Notes under the pieces: model-generated
Told to the model about the DNA's origin: nothing
The model's database searches: none
Seen by the model: only the letters and a program-made list of their open reading frames with translations
Translations under genes and position numbers: made by a program
Origin: Carposina sasakii
Lineage: Eukaryota > Arthropoda > Insecta > Lepidoptera > Carposinidae
NCBI GenBank assembly: GCA_014607495.2
Contig: CP053152.1
Location: forward strand, 12,321,899 to 12,385,898
DNA: 64,000 nucleotides
Direction of reading: 5' to 3'
Part shown: piece after piece, positions 33,346 to 44,304 of the stretch
How positions within the stretch are numbered: the stretch's first letter is position 1
Layout of the letters: every line of letters starts with the position of its first letter

Positions 33346-36300
33346 TCAGAAGTGGTGGGATCCAATCGCCAATCTCCGTTACTGCTGGCAAGACAATCTC
33401 CACAACGGCCGGTAAGACAAGATGATGAAAAATGGAGACTACTTATGGAGCAACAAAATCGCAACTTTATGGCCTTACTAGAGACACTGAGCAAACCACA
33501 ACCTTCAACGTCGAGAGAGATTCGCTTGCCTGATTTTGACCCTGAAAAACCGGAAGTCGACGCACGGGCCTGGGTTTCTACCGCCGACATGTGTATTGAC
33601 GATCCACAATGCCAAGGGATACCACTGATGATGGCCTTAAGCCGTGCGCTTAAGAAACAAGCTTCAACCTGGCTCGCAACGGTTGCCTATCCGGGAATGA
33701 AATGGTGTGACTTTAAGGAAATCTTTATTACAAGGTACGATTCCTGTGAAACAACTGCAGCATTTTTAATTAACCTAAACGCAAGGAAACCCAACGACAA
33801 AGAATGCCTTGCTTCCTATGCTTCCGGGTTGATGTCATCACTTATGTCAAGATGGAAAGGGTTGTCTACGGAGCAAATAGCCGTCGCTACAGTTTTAACA
33901 CACATTTCCAGTTTCGAGCCACGTGTTCAACGATTATCGTTTACAACAGATATTAGAACACGAAACCAGTTGCAACAAGAACTAAAAGCAGTCTCATTTT
34001 TGAAAAGAAAAGTTTCCTCGAACCACGACAACGATGAACCCGAACGTAAGAAGATCCACGTGGCGGGGCCTAACCCAAACATCAAGTGCTATTTTTGTGG
34101 GAAACTGGGCCACAAATCTACGCAGTGCTTTTTAAGAAGAGATGCGAACCACAATATGAACCGACAGAAGACCGATGCTAATAGAGAAGAGAGACCCATT
34201 ACCTGCTACGCATGCCGTGAGCAGGGACACTATGCGAGCAACTGCCCGAAGAAAAGTAGCCCGGGTCAAAACAACGGCGAGGTGGCGACTTCAAAGAAGA
34301 AACAGGTGGACCTGTGCACCATCCAAGCTCCTACTGGACTCCTGCGACACTCCGGTGAGCATTTCACATTTTATTACGATTCCGGAGCCGAATGTTCATT
34401 AATTAAGGAATCTGTTGCATGCAAATTTAGTGGAAAACGACTTAATGATGTTGTGACTATGACTGGTATAGGGCAGACATACGTTAACTCCACTTTACAA
34501 GTACTGACAGTTGTGGAAATTGATAACATTTCCTTAGAGATTCTGTTTCATATTTTGCCAGACTCTTGTCTTCATCATGACATACTAATTGGGCGTGAAA
34601 TATTAGTTCAAGGCATAGCTATTCACATGACATCCAACAAATTACAATTAGCCAAATTAAAAGTAATAGAGTCATGCCCTATTTCCGATACTAGTATGGT
34701 AGATCTTGACTTAATTAATTCTGACGCCCCATCCGATATACGCAAACTGCTGATCAAGACATTGCGACCTTTTAAAGACTTCTTTACAACAGGCGTACCG
34801 ACTACCCGAGCTGATACTGAACCGATGCAAATTCGGCTTAAAGACCCCCATAAGACCGTTAATCGACGCCCTTATCGGTTAAGCCCCGAAGAGAGGCGAG
34901 TAGTTCGTAGCAAAATAGACGAGTTAATTACAGCCGGTATCGTTAGACCTAGTTCCTCTCCATTTGCTAGCCCCATACTTCTCGTTAAAAAGAAAGATGG
35001 ATCCGATAGACTATGCGTAGACTATCGTGAATTAAATGACAATACGATACCTGATAGGTTCCCACTGCCCCTTATTTCTGACCAGATAGCTAAATTACAC
35101 GGAGGCCATTTCTTTACCATCTTGGACATGGCTTCCGGCTTTCACCAAATTCCTATTGAATCTGATTCTATCGAGCGTACTGCATTTATAACACCAGAAG
35201 GCCAGTACGAGTATGTAGCTATGCCATTTGGTTTAAGGAATGCGCCTTCCGTTTTTCAGCGAGCTATAATTAAGGCACTAGGTGACCTCGTTAATACTTA
35301 TGTTGTTGTTTACATGGACGATGTTCTTATAGTCGCTGATAATGCAAATCAAGCTCTAGAGCGGCTCAAAGTGGTTCTGGAGGTGCTCACTGCCAAGGGA
35401 TTTTCTCTTAACATTAAGAAATGTGCATTTCTTAAACAAAAGGTACAGTACTTAGGGTTCGAGGTCTGCAAAGGTGAAGTTCGTCCAAATCCTACAAAGA
35501 TAGAGGCATTAACAAATCTTCCTCCTCCTGAAACAGTAAGACAGCTGCGACAGTTTATTGGATTAGCTTCCTATTTTCGCCAATTTGTACCACAATTTTC
35601 TCAAATAATGGCACCGTTATATGCGCTAACTGCACAAGGTAATGGTAAACTCGACTGGCAATCAAAACATGAAACAGTAAGACAACAAATAATTAAAAGC
35701 CTTACAAATGAGCAGGTACTGATAATCTTCGATCCTAATTTAGACGTAGAACTGCACACAGACGCAAGTGCTATAGGATATGGTGCAGTTCTTATGCAAA
35801 GAAAAGCAGGTAAGTTGCGCGCTATTGCATATTTTAGTAAACGGACGACAGCCGCAGAGTCAAAATACCACTCTTATGAGTTGGAAACTCTTGCGGTTGT
35901 CAATGCTGTAAAACATTTCAGACACTACCTGCACGGCCGCAAATTTTTAGTTGTCACTGATTGCAGCTCTCTCCGAGCCACTCGAAAGAAGATTGACCTA
36001 ACTCCAAGGGTTCACAGATGGTGGGCTTTTCTACAAAGTTTCGATTTTGATATTATTCACGTCGACGGTAAGCGCATGTCTCATGCAGACTTCTTTTCGA
36101 GAAACCCACTACCTGACGAACTAACCGGTAAGCCCGAAAAAGCGGAATTGAGACAGATCAACTTTACTGAAATATCGAGCAACTGGCTTCTTGCAGAGCA
36201 ACTAAGAGACGCCGAATTGAGCGATGTAATATCCAATTTGCATGAAAACAGGTTACCTGAGCAAATCGCAAAGACATACGAGTTTAGGTCTCGTATACTG

Positions 36301-37422
36301 CACCGTAAAATACAGCGTCAAGGTAAAACCCGTTCATTACCAATTGTACCTCGTTCACTTCGATGGTCAATCATTAACAATATCCATGAAAACCTAATGC
36401 ATTTGGGATGGCAAAAGACATTGGAAAAGGCTTATGAATTGTACTGGTTTGAAAACATGTGTAAGTACGTTAAAAAATTTGTAACAAATTGCGTAACTTG
36501 TAAGGTTTCCAAATCTCATTCCGGCAAAGTACAAGCAGAAATGCATTCAATCCCAAAAATAAATATACCATGGCACACGGTGCATATCGACGCGACCGGG
36601 AAGCTGAGTGGCAGAAACAATAGGAAAGAGTATGTATTTGTTTTAATAGATGCGTTCACTAAATATGTCCTGCTTCATCATACCCTGCATATCGACACGG
36701 TTAGTAGTATTAAAGCACTCAAAGCTAGCGTCTCTTTATTTGGTGCACCATTGCGTGTAATTGCCGATCAAGGTCGCTGTTTCGCTAGTAAAGAGTTTAA
36801 GGAGTTTTGCGACGAGAAAAGCATAAAACTACATCTAATCGCCACGGGCAGTGCTCGGGCGAACGGCCAGGTAGAACGTGTAATGAGTACCCTGAAAAAT
36901 ATGTTCACAGCCGCCGAGTCAACCGGTCGCTCCTGGCAGGATGCTCTACCAGATATACAACTCGCAATAAACTGCACTCACAATCGGGTTACCAGTTGTA
37001 GTCCACTGGAACTTTTTATAGGTAAAGTTGCTAGACCTTTGTCTGTAATGGCCGCCAGCGAGATCGAGCATGAAGTTGACATAGAACAGGTGAGGAGTCA
37101 AGCGGTTGAAAATATAGGAAATAATTCGATATATGACAAAACACGTTTCGATAGAACTAAAGCTAAAATTATTCCCTTCTCCGTCGGAGATTTTGTCCTT
37201 CTCCAAAATGAAGAACGGAATCAGACAAAACTTGACCCCAAATACAAAGGCCCATTCCAAATCACTCAAGTACTAGAAGGTGATCGCTATATTATTAAAG
37301 CCCTAAACTCGAACCGAACCTACAAGTACGCTCATGACCGACTTCGAAAAATGCCGGACAGTAGCCTTCAAAGCGATGACGATGACATTAATGTTAACAA
37401 TGATGACAATTCCGAAGCATAG
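33301..37422 (+). CDS. Gag-Pol polyprotein of Ty3/gypsy element
   Basis: 1373 aa in one frame. Gag about 1-340 with two CCHC zinc knuckles (C263-x2-C-x4-H-x4-C276 and C302 to C315). Protease with DSG at 360-362. Reverse transcriptase about 510-700 with LDMASGFHQ and YMDD at 671-674. RNase H with TDAS (D821) and TDCS (D887). Integrase with zinc motif H1029, H1034, C1064, C1067 and core D1097, D1156, E1192 (exact D,D35E spacing). A GPF motif at 1317-1319 represents the GPY/F module. All catalytic residues are present. The first 15 codons lie in the 5' LTR; the next in-frame Met is residue 49 (33445), so initiation there is an alternative. No separate gag stop, frameshift site or env. The 3' end is acidic (DDDDIN...). 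Confidence 0.95.
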   Translation: MLDQHHDEISEEDPTSEVVGSNRQSPLLLARQSPQRPVRQDDEKWRLLMEQQNRNFMALLETLSKPQPSTSREIRLPDFDPEKPEVDARAWVSTADMCIDDPQCQGIPLMMALSRALKKQASTWLATVAYPGMKWCDFKEIFITRYDSCETTAAFLINLNARKPNDKECLASYASGLMSSLMSRWKGLSTEQIAVATVLTHISSFEPRVQRLSFTTDIRTRNQLQQELKAVSFLKRKVSSNHDNDEPERKKIHVAGPNPNIKCYFCGKLGHKSTQCFLRRDANHNMNRQKTDANREERPITCYACREQGHYASNCPKKSSPGQNNGEVATSKKKQVDLCTIQAPTGLLRHSGEHFTFYYDSGAECSLIKESVACKFSGKRLNDVVTMTGIGQTYVNSTLQVLTVVEIDNISLEILFHILPDSCLHHDILIGREILVQGIAIHMTSNKLQLAKLKVIESCPISDTSMVDLDLINSDAPSDIRKLLIKTLRPFKDFFTTGVPTTRADTEPMQIRLKDPHKTVNRRPYRLSPEERRVVRSKIDELITAGIVRPSSSPFASPILLVKKKDGSDRLCVDYRELNDNTIPDRFPLPLISDQIAKLHGGHFFTILDMASGFHQIPIESDSIERTAFITPEGQYEYVAMPFGLRNAPSVFQRAIIKALGDLVNTYVVVYMDDVLIVADNANQALERLKVVLEVLTAKGFSLNIKKCAFLKQKVQYLGFEVCKGEVRPNPTKIEALTNLPPPETVRQLRQFIGLASYFRQFVPQFSQIMAPLYALTAQGNGKLDWQSKHETVRQQIIKSLTNEQVLIIFDPNLDVELHTDASAIGYGAVLMQRKAGKLRAIAYFSKRTTAAESKYHSYELETLAVVNAVKHFRHYLHGRKFLVVTDCSSLRATRKKIDLTPRVHRWWAFLQSFDFDIIHVDGKRMSHADFFSRNPLPDELTGKPEKAELRQINFTEISSNWLLAEQLRDAELSDVISNLHENRLPEQIAKTYEFRSRILHRKIQRQGKTRSLPIVPRSLRWSIINNIHENLMHLGWQKTLEKAYELYWFENMCKYVKKFVTNCVTCKVSKSHSGKVQAEMHSIPKINIPWHTVHIDATGKLSGRNNRKEYVFVLIDAFTKYVLLHHTLHIDTVSSIKALKASVSLFGAPLRVIADQGRCFASKEFKEFCDEKSIKLHLIATGSARANGQVERVMSTLKNMFTAAESTGRSWQDALPDIQLAINCTHNRVTSCSPLELFIGKVARPLSVMAASEIEHEVDIEQVRSQAVENIGNNSIYDKTRFDRTKAKIIPFSVGDFVLLQNEERNQTKLDPKYKGPFQITQVLEGDRYIIKALNSNRTYKYAHDRLRKMPDSSLQSDDDDINVNNDDNSEA
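33346..33368 (+). promoter_or_regulatory. Candidate primer-binding site, tRNA-Leu-like
   Basis: Directly after the LTR: TCAGAAGTGG then TGGGATCC. This resembles the complement of the 3' part of a tRNA-Leu (TGGTGTCAGAAGTGGGAT is a pattern I recall for Leu primers), but it lacks the initial TGGTG and carries a TG insertion. An alternative start is the TGG at 33353. The site lies inside the reading frame. Confidence 0.35.
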
Positions 37423-37439
37423 ATAGATTCCTTACCGTG

Positions 37440-38039
37440 AAAGCCTATATTTTTTTCTTTTTGTAATGTATATTGCTATTATTAGTATGAATTTAAGATT
37501 GTTGATTATAGAGTAAGTAACAATAAGGTATGTGTATAAATACCAGATAGTCTTTAATTTAGATGAGATGTGTGAGATAACTGTCGGTCGCTTCTGGAGA
37601 TTGTCCATGGGGTCGTGTTTACGACCATCGGTCATCTCTAGTGGTTGTCCAGGTATAGAGATTTAGAGGCAAATGTCGGTCGTCTTTAAGGGTTGTCCAT
37701 GGGGTTGTTAGTAAGACAACCATCGGTCGCCTTTAATGATTGTCCATGATTCGAAAAAAAATTTGTGATAGCCGATCGCTTTAAGGGATTGTTACTAAAA
37801 TCGATTGCCCGATTAAGGGAGCTCAAAGAAAAATGCCATGCCATATTGTTATTAGCTTTATTTTTATTAGTATGCCTTAAGTGTTAATCAATATTTAAAC
37901 TATGTTTAGCTAGAGGACACAACCATTTTGAAACCTTTTCTATTTGTGGTCAGTATGGCCGAGTTCAGAACATCTACGTTTGCAAGTTTTCCTCTTTCAG
38001 GTACGTCACACGAGGACGTGTGAGGTGTCAAGATGGCCG
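37440..38039 (+). other. Untranslated 3' internal region of the LTR element
   Basis: Non-coding, with tandem repeats in its first half. The purine run AAGGGAGCTCAAAGAAAAA at 37814-37832 is about 200 bp from the 3' LTR, and the bases immediately before the LTR (GTCAAGATGGCCG) are not a convincing polypurine tract. Confidence 0.6.
37584..37800 (+). repeat. ~47 bp imperfect tandem repeat, 4-5 units
   Basis: Units start TCGGTCG at 37584, 37628, 37676, 37723 and, degenerate, 37772. Each continues with a CTTTAAGGGTTGTCCATGGG-like core and often ACGACCA / AAGACAACCA at the end. Confidence 0.75.
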
Positions 38040-38536
38040 TGTCGTAATTAACGGCACCCTCGTTGTAGATTTAAAGTTCTGTATGCGCCCATCTACATTA
38101 TGATTGTAACCTTATTTTAAAGTAACTTTAAAGTACTCGTATTTCCGTCATTGATTTTGTTCATTTTTTATTAAATTGTAATAAATTCAACGCCATCTGT
38201 TTGTTGTGTTTGGAAACGCCAAGCGTCAAGCTTGGGTGCGGTCGAAGCAGAACTAGCGATGACAGGTAGGATTCAAAAGTGGGGGAACGAGAGTATAAAA
38301 GTGAAAGGAACGGAATGGAGGGGACATTCTTGTTTGAACATTCAGACTGTACGCTAGTTCTGCCTCGAACACACCGCGTTTCCATTTTACCTCGCTATCA
38401 TAAATTATTGTAACTATTGTGATTTGTAAGTGCAATTAAAATTTAAATTATTTGTTAATCAAATAACTGCGTCTTATTTCGAAACTTTAATATGCTCGAC
38501 CAACATCACGATGAAATCTCAGAGGAAGACCCGACA
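38040..38536 (+). repeat. 3' LTR (497 bp)
   Basis: Same sequence as 32849-33345 by eye, including the ATG and 15 gag codons. The sequence after GACCCGACA is TATATATATATACAC host DNA instead of gag. Confidence 0.93.
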
Positions 38537-41096
38537 TATATATATATACACGGCTGTGTTTTCAAACTGGGGTAGCTAGAGCTGCAGGATCATGAAGATC
38601 AGGTTTAGCATAGAGGGACATGTGAAAGATCAGTGACAAGTCACAATCTCATCGCCTGAGAAACGCCCCTGAATTCCTAAGTCGACTATTGCAACACACA
38701 CGGAAGGAGATTCAGCTGATGTATTCTAGAACCCCGCATCAAAAAGGATAAAAAATATCCTTTAGAATGATTTGTTAGATCTTGTTTTTCTTACAAATAA
38801 CGAAACTCTGTGATCTTCAAACGCGTCATGCGTTAACTTGCCGGCTCGTTAGTCGCCGGGTTTGTTTGATTGTTGTATGTCTGTCTGTTACTGTACAAAC
38901 ATAACTGCTTCTTGATTTAAGCTTGTTACATTTCAGTAAAACTTCTCTGACTGGCGCTAGTGTATTTGTAATATTAAAACTGTTTCATCTATTTTATTTA
39001 GTTCCATAAACATCCGTGGGACACGAAGTTCTTTGTTGGTAAGAAGTCGTACGTCGTACCCACTTCGCTACAAAGAGGTATCCAGATTACTCAAATAGTA
39101 AAACTAATAATTAACTGGCACCATCGTTCATAGGAATATGTATTTGGTAAAATGCGCTATACCCATTTTTCACCTACGGCAAAGTTTTTTTATTGAAATA
39201 AATAGGTCTTTAATTATAATAAATAGGTTACCTTATTACAATTCTCTGTCTCTGTCTCAGATACAACAGAACTGAGAATAGAAAGTTTTAAGCTATTCTC
39301 AGAAACTTTGAAATTAATGAAAAAAAAAAACCAACTAAATACGCCCTATTTTCAGACAACTTATTCGTATTACGCTTCACCTGGACAAGTTTTCCTTTGC
39401 TTGATATTTCTGGACTGAAGTTTATCTTGATATTTTACTTATTTCCTTTAGCAAAGAACCAACTCTTGGGCTTTACTTACTCGTATTTCTACAGATGACG
39501 TCTGGCAACATAAATCCGAAGATAGAGTCCATAGAAATGTATTAGGTAGTACCAAGTCCCTGAATTTTTTTTTAAAGACAACATAGTATTAGTGGTAATT
39601 TAATTAGAGACTGAGCTTACATTTGATTATCCCATCACATTAAAACTAGTTAATTTAACAAGAGGAGAAAATAATTATGTCATTGTTACTTTATCAATCA
39701 AGAAGCATTTTTACATGAGTATTGTCAGAGATGGTGTGATCATTAGACCTTTTAATTTCTAAACATAGAGCAGATGCCAGCTATAATAGGTGGCGGCGCC
39801 GGTTTTTAAATGCAGTTTTCACATTACCTTGTGGAGGTTCCATCTAACGGCGTGTTATTAAAAACTGGCAGGCGACAATACCTAGTGATTGCGAGAGAAC
39901 CCTTGCCAGGACAATAACAGAACTGGCGACCTACTATTGGAGCGCTACTCGCAGTTTTAACTCTAACGATAAATTTTTAGCTCCAGGTGATTGCCATAGG
40001 TTAAAAGATAACTAACAATCAACCCGCCTCCGCACTACGTATCTATTTGACACGTGACTATTTGACACCTTTTTTACCCTATACAAGGGCAAATAAACAT
40101 GTTCTGTTCAGTTCTATTCTATTCTACTCTATTCTATTTTAGCAATTAAGTAAAGCATTACCGAAATTCTACAATATTCGCTGATCGCTTATAAAATTCA
40201 TATTATATTGCCTATGCAATCTCAATGGATGCTTAGATTTCAACGCGAAAATTGTAAAAAATCTGTCGTATTGCTATTGATTTGCTTTCACAAGATACAT
40301 CGCCTACCGACCGCCTACCGATTACATCTTTCGCCTTACAAATCATAGTAAAAATATTAGAATACATGGTTGATTGATCATATTTGTTGGCAAACGAATC
40401 GTGAGATCGAAAGAGGGTGTTTACGTTTACAGATACCTACTTTTGAGCATAGTTAAAAAGTAAATTTTTGCAAGATAGTGAAGAACATAGAGATTGCCGA
40501 AACTATACTTCTAGGCTTTAGTAGAACGACTATTTTGCATTTGGGTGTGAATAGAGAGCTAATCAAATAAAACTTAAGTCAACCAACTTATTTTCTCCAG
40601 GAATCCTAGAAGCCCCTTCAGGCTAGCTTGGAGCTTTAAGGTATTTTGACCGGACCGCTCTGTTGCAGTCTTCATCAGAAGTATATAATACTAGCCTGTG
40701 TTCTCTTTTTGCTTATGGTCTATTAATAAGACCCTTCGAGGTTCGAGATAGTTGATAGTTCCCTAGTGAGTTGCAGTAGTGCCGCATCGTGTAACCCCGT
40801 CTGACGTAGGTTGGTATTCAAGTGCTCAGTCAGTGCAGTCTGTTGGATCGCAGTCTGTTGGTTCCACCTACGAATAAATATCAATTTTATACATTACCTA
40901 AGCTATTACGTTTTTATTAAGATTTGAGATTATCATGACATTGGAGGGAAAAGGCCGTGTTCCCAAACATGGGGTAGCCAGAACTGCAAATTCGCGAATG
41001 AGAACGGGCCAGTCTTCTTTTCTTTAAATAAATTCTTTAAATTTCTCAGTAATTTCGAATCGGAATATAGGAAGTAATTCGTTATAAGATCCGAGG
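38537..41096. other. Intergenic DNA, no gene recognised
   Basis: 38550-38600 (GTGTTTTCAAACTGGGGTAG) and 40950-41005 (GTGTTCCCAAACATGGGGTA) share a phrase and are probably one dispersed repeat. 40590-40905 is GC-richer and ends ACGAATAAATATC; it could be part of an old LTR but has no partner here. 40112-40140 is a TTCTA-type simple repeat. Confidence 0.35.
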
Positions 41097-41153
41097 GTCA
41101 GCGGAGGGTGTAGAGCCCGGTGGTGGGCGAGCCCTCGAAGGTAATTCGTTATA
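41084..41153 (+). repeat. 44-bp insertion flanked by 13-bp target duplication
   Basis: GTAATTCGTTATA at 41084-41096 is repeated exactly at 41141-41153. Between them is a copy of the short repeat (GATCCGAGGGTCAGCGG...GGTGGGCGAGCCC) also seen at 20043 and 25348. Confidence 0.8.
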
Positions 41154-43388
41154 GTCCCAGATTTCAAAAAAATTCAATTAACTTCTTTATCTTTTGATAA
41201 TTTTAGGTTTCTTTTTATTACCGCATTGTAAAGTAAAATAAAAATATCGGAGGTACGCCTAGAATTACAACAGAAGATTATGCTAAAACAATAAGAAGAG
41301 GGTAAATAAAATTTCAGAAATGCGTAAACTTTGTACGAGCTCTTTTACCGCTTTTTATGATAATAAGTTGCGTTTTTAACATTTCTGTGCTGTAAAATAT
41401 TCCGTGGTATAAAAGGACGAGACATGTTGTAAAGCATTTTGGTTAAGTAAAAATATGTAAGTACTTATCTACTTTTTGCTATTTGGTTTATTGAAACTGT
41501 GACGCAAATAAGACGTAGGGCGTAAAAGGCATAAATTATTCGACAAATATAATAATAAGACAAGGTAAATAAAGCAACATTTTATCAATTTTCCTCGTTC
41601 ATCAATTACCAAATGGTCACTTAATATTAGCGCCGGCATCTCAGCAGGTTCGCTGCGGCAGTAACTGAGATGTTAGCAAATGCACTGACGCGACGTGCCT
41701 GCAGACTACAGACCTATTCTGATCAGGGGACTCGTGAAGTGAAGGAGTTTCATTCAGATATTGTGTTTCATTTAAATTTTTAACTCATCTATGATGAATT
41801 ATAGATTATAGTTGGACTAATCGGTAGTTTGGGCTTTAGGTTATTAGCTAACTTATATGTAAGAGAGTAGACCAACGTTAAATTAAGATGTGCTAAGTTT
41901 AAAATTGAATGCTTATTAACAAATGTTTTATCTATCTCTTTCTTTTGCAAGCTAGATTTTTAAGCTATAAACAAATATAATGCTACAAAGCACTTTTTTA
42001 AAAATTTTAAATACAATGCTCTATTGCGACGTGTGTAGTAGAATTAATATTTCTCTAAGTTTTCGTTAACTATTTCTGGTAATGTGTAATGAAAATTGTA
42101 ATATTTACGTATAGTATCTTAGTAGTAGCTAAACATAATGTGGAAACATTTATAAAGTAAAAGATAAAATAATAAATAGGGTAGTAGGTACAGCAGCTAT
42201 CAGATGCTGTTTTAATGATTACCTATAGATAAACCGTTGTGATCATGATCATGAGTTGTCACGTTTTGGGGGTAGGGCCCGATTGAAAAAGATGACAGAA
42301 TAAACTTTGCCCAGAATATGGATACTCCTAAAACGCATTTGCATTAACTATGCCGTATCCGATGGTCGTTTCGGTAGAGCAGTTTTGAATACAGAATATA
42401 AAACGGAACCTATCCTATGCTGATGGATAAAAACTGTGCTATACTTTTTTGCCACTTACCTATTTACCCATTGTAGTCGGTAATATGTAAATCACAAAGA
42501 AAACTGTTAAGTAGGTTATCCTCACTAATGTTGTAAGCGTTTTCACGCCAAAACTACCTAGTGATCCGAATTAAATGGGTGCACAGACAGGTCTAGAAAT
42601 GATATACATAGACTACTCTTTAATAGTTCTAATGTGGAAATAAGCTGTCAGAGTTCAGTGAAAATTTGTATGATAATTAATAATTACATTAATTACATAG
42701 TTAGTAGGCTTTTAGTTAGATATGAATGGATACGACATTCAAAGCTCGCAAAATTTCCAAATTCAAATAAAGGATGAAAGTTGGTATGGAAGTTCGTCAT
42801 TGACAAAGATGAAACCTGTTAGCATAATTTTATTACTATGCAGTCTACACGGACGGAGTCGCGGGCCTCAGATAAATTGATATTAAAGGTAACCTAAAAT
42901 CTAAATTACCTATAGCCAAATTTTTGGATGTACCTAATCTAGTATCGTTATAGCAGAAGTACCTACCTACTTATTTTTCGTAAAAGCTATTTCAATTAAT
43001 AATTTACATATATATTTTCAGTAAATTTATATTAATTGGGTACCTAGTAGTAAACATTGCGAACATTTTATTCGTTACGCATTTTGCAAACACAAAATAA
43101 ATTATTTCAATATCGTTGAATACACAAATAATTGAATATACGTGATTGCGATGTAAATTGAATGTTGTAATTGCGTTTAACTTTATATTTACCATTAAAT
43201 CTGCGAACTGGTTAAGGTACCTAGATTATAAATTATTTTGTTTAAATATATATAGCGATTCAAACATACATTCGCCATGACGGGCCTTTAATTGTATTTT
43301 TTGAATCAAAATTTTGTAGGCACCACAGCTAATAATTATAACTAAATTTATTATTGTTGTAACTCTGTTCAGGACGACAGCACTACTA
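41154..43388. other. Intergenic DNA with a Helitron-end fragment
   Basis: 42831-42866 carries ACACGGACGGAGTCGCGGGC, the Helitron 3' hairpin, but it is followed by CTCAG rather than a clean CTAG. 42241-42280 carries part of the GATCATGATCATGAG repeat. No exon recognised. Confidence 0.4.
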
Positions 43389-43530
43389 AAGCCTCGAGCA
43401 CACCGGATGCGTATGCGTAGGCGTAAGCATAGACGTCAAGCGGTGACAGTTCCATACATTAAAATCAGAGGTACGTGTACCTACGTCTACGCTTACATGC
43501 ATGCATACGCATCCGGTGTGTTCGAGGCTT
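43389..43530. repeat. Hairpin MITE, copy 2 of the 15074 family
   Basis: AAGCCTCGAGCACACCGGAT and GCGTATGCGTAGGCG at the left pair with GCATACGCATCCGGTGTG and TTCGAGGCTT at the right. 142 bp. Confidence 0.8.
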
Positions 43531-44304
43531 CAGTCTCCAACTTAATATACGGCATTGAGGCTTATAGTAGACAAGTACCTACAGGAGAAGGTACTTTAGG
43601 CCTCTTCAGTAAACAGATTTCTCGCTGGACCTAAAGTTCACACTGCCTAAATAAACATGAAATGTTATAGAAGCAGCATACATTGCTTCTATAAGATTTT
43701 CATTTCATTTTCGTCCCTATCAGAGCAATGAGAGCAGAACGCCTATAAGAAACACGCGCTACGGGCAGAAACATTTCCAAAAGTACCATGAAATTGATGA
43801 ACTCCACCTCTAAGACTCATGGCGTAAGGTAAATGTTACGGGTACAGCGAGATTGTGGTGAAATGTACGTCTTTTGTCATAAATAACAATGGATAGGAAT
43901 ATTCAAATAGATTCCAGTTCTAGTAAAGGCTCTATTTTCCTGTGTACAATATTATGGGTATGTGTTGATTCAGTGCCGTCTGTACTCATTACAAATTACA
44001 TTGTGAAGAGTTATTGAAATCGATATTCTAATAATTCCTAATGAATGGAATCAATGTTAATTATATGCCAAGTCATGGTTATCCTTTTTAGTTTTCTATG
44101 AGCCCGAAGGCTTTAGAAGGTAGCATCGATACAAGTACGTCATTGTAATATTTCTTCTAAAAGGAATCAACTTTTATTTTGCATGCTATTTTAAGAAATG
44201 TTACAATAACGTAGGTAAGTTTAGATCAACTGATGCAAAATAAACACTTTCAAACGTTTGGTTCTATTCTATTCTATTTATATTCTTTATTGTACACACA
44301 GAAA
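43531..44304. other. Unassigned DNA
   Basis: Small stem ATAGAAGCA...TGCTTCTAT at 43662-43694. TTCTATTCTATTC followed by TTTATTGTACACAC at 44262-44298 is a reversed retroposon tail. Nothing else recognised. Confidence 0.35.

Larger units (their letters stand above)
32849..38536 (+). mobile_element. Intact-looking Ty3/gypsy LTR retrotransposon
   Basis: 5688 bp. The two 497 bp LTRs show no difference by eye (TGTCGTAATTAACGG...GACCCGACA). They are flanked by TATA/TATATA on both sides, which fits a 4-6 bp target duplication but is ambiguous in this AT repeat. Between them is one uninterrupted gag-pol frame of 1373 codons, a 600 bp untranslated tail with tandem repeats, and no envelope gene. Unmatched LTR age and an intact frame suggest recent insertion. 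Unusual points: the frame starts inside the 5' LTR, and no clear polypurine tract precedes the 3' LTR. Confidence 0.93.

Noticed and set aside
33301..37422. Endogenous retrovirus with envelope
   Set aside because: No env frame follows pol; the region after 37422 is untranslated tandem repeat, so it is an LTR retrotransposon.
37584..37800. CRISPR-like or satellite array
   Set aside because: Units are adjacent with no unique spacers, only 4-5 copies, and are confined to the retrotransposon.
40590..40905. Solo LTR of another element
   Set aside because: GC content and an AATAAA-containing end suggest it, but there is no TG...CA boundary, target duplication or second copy in the window.
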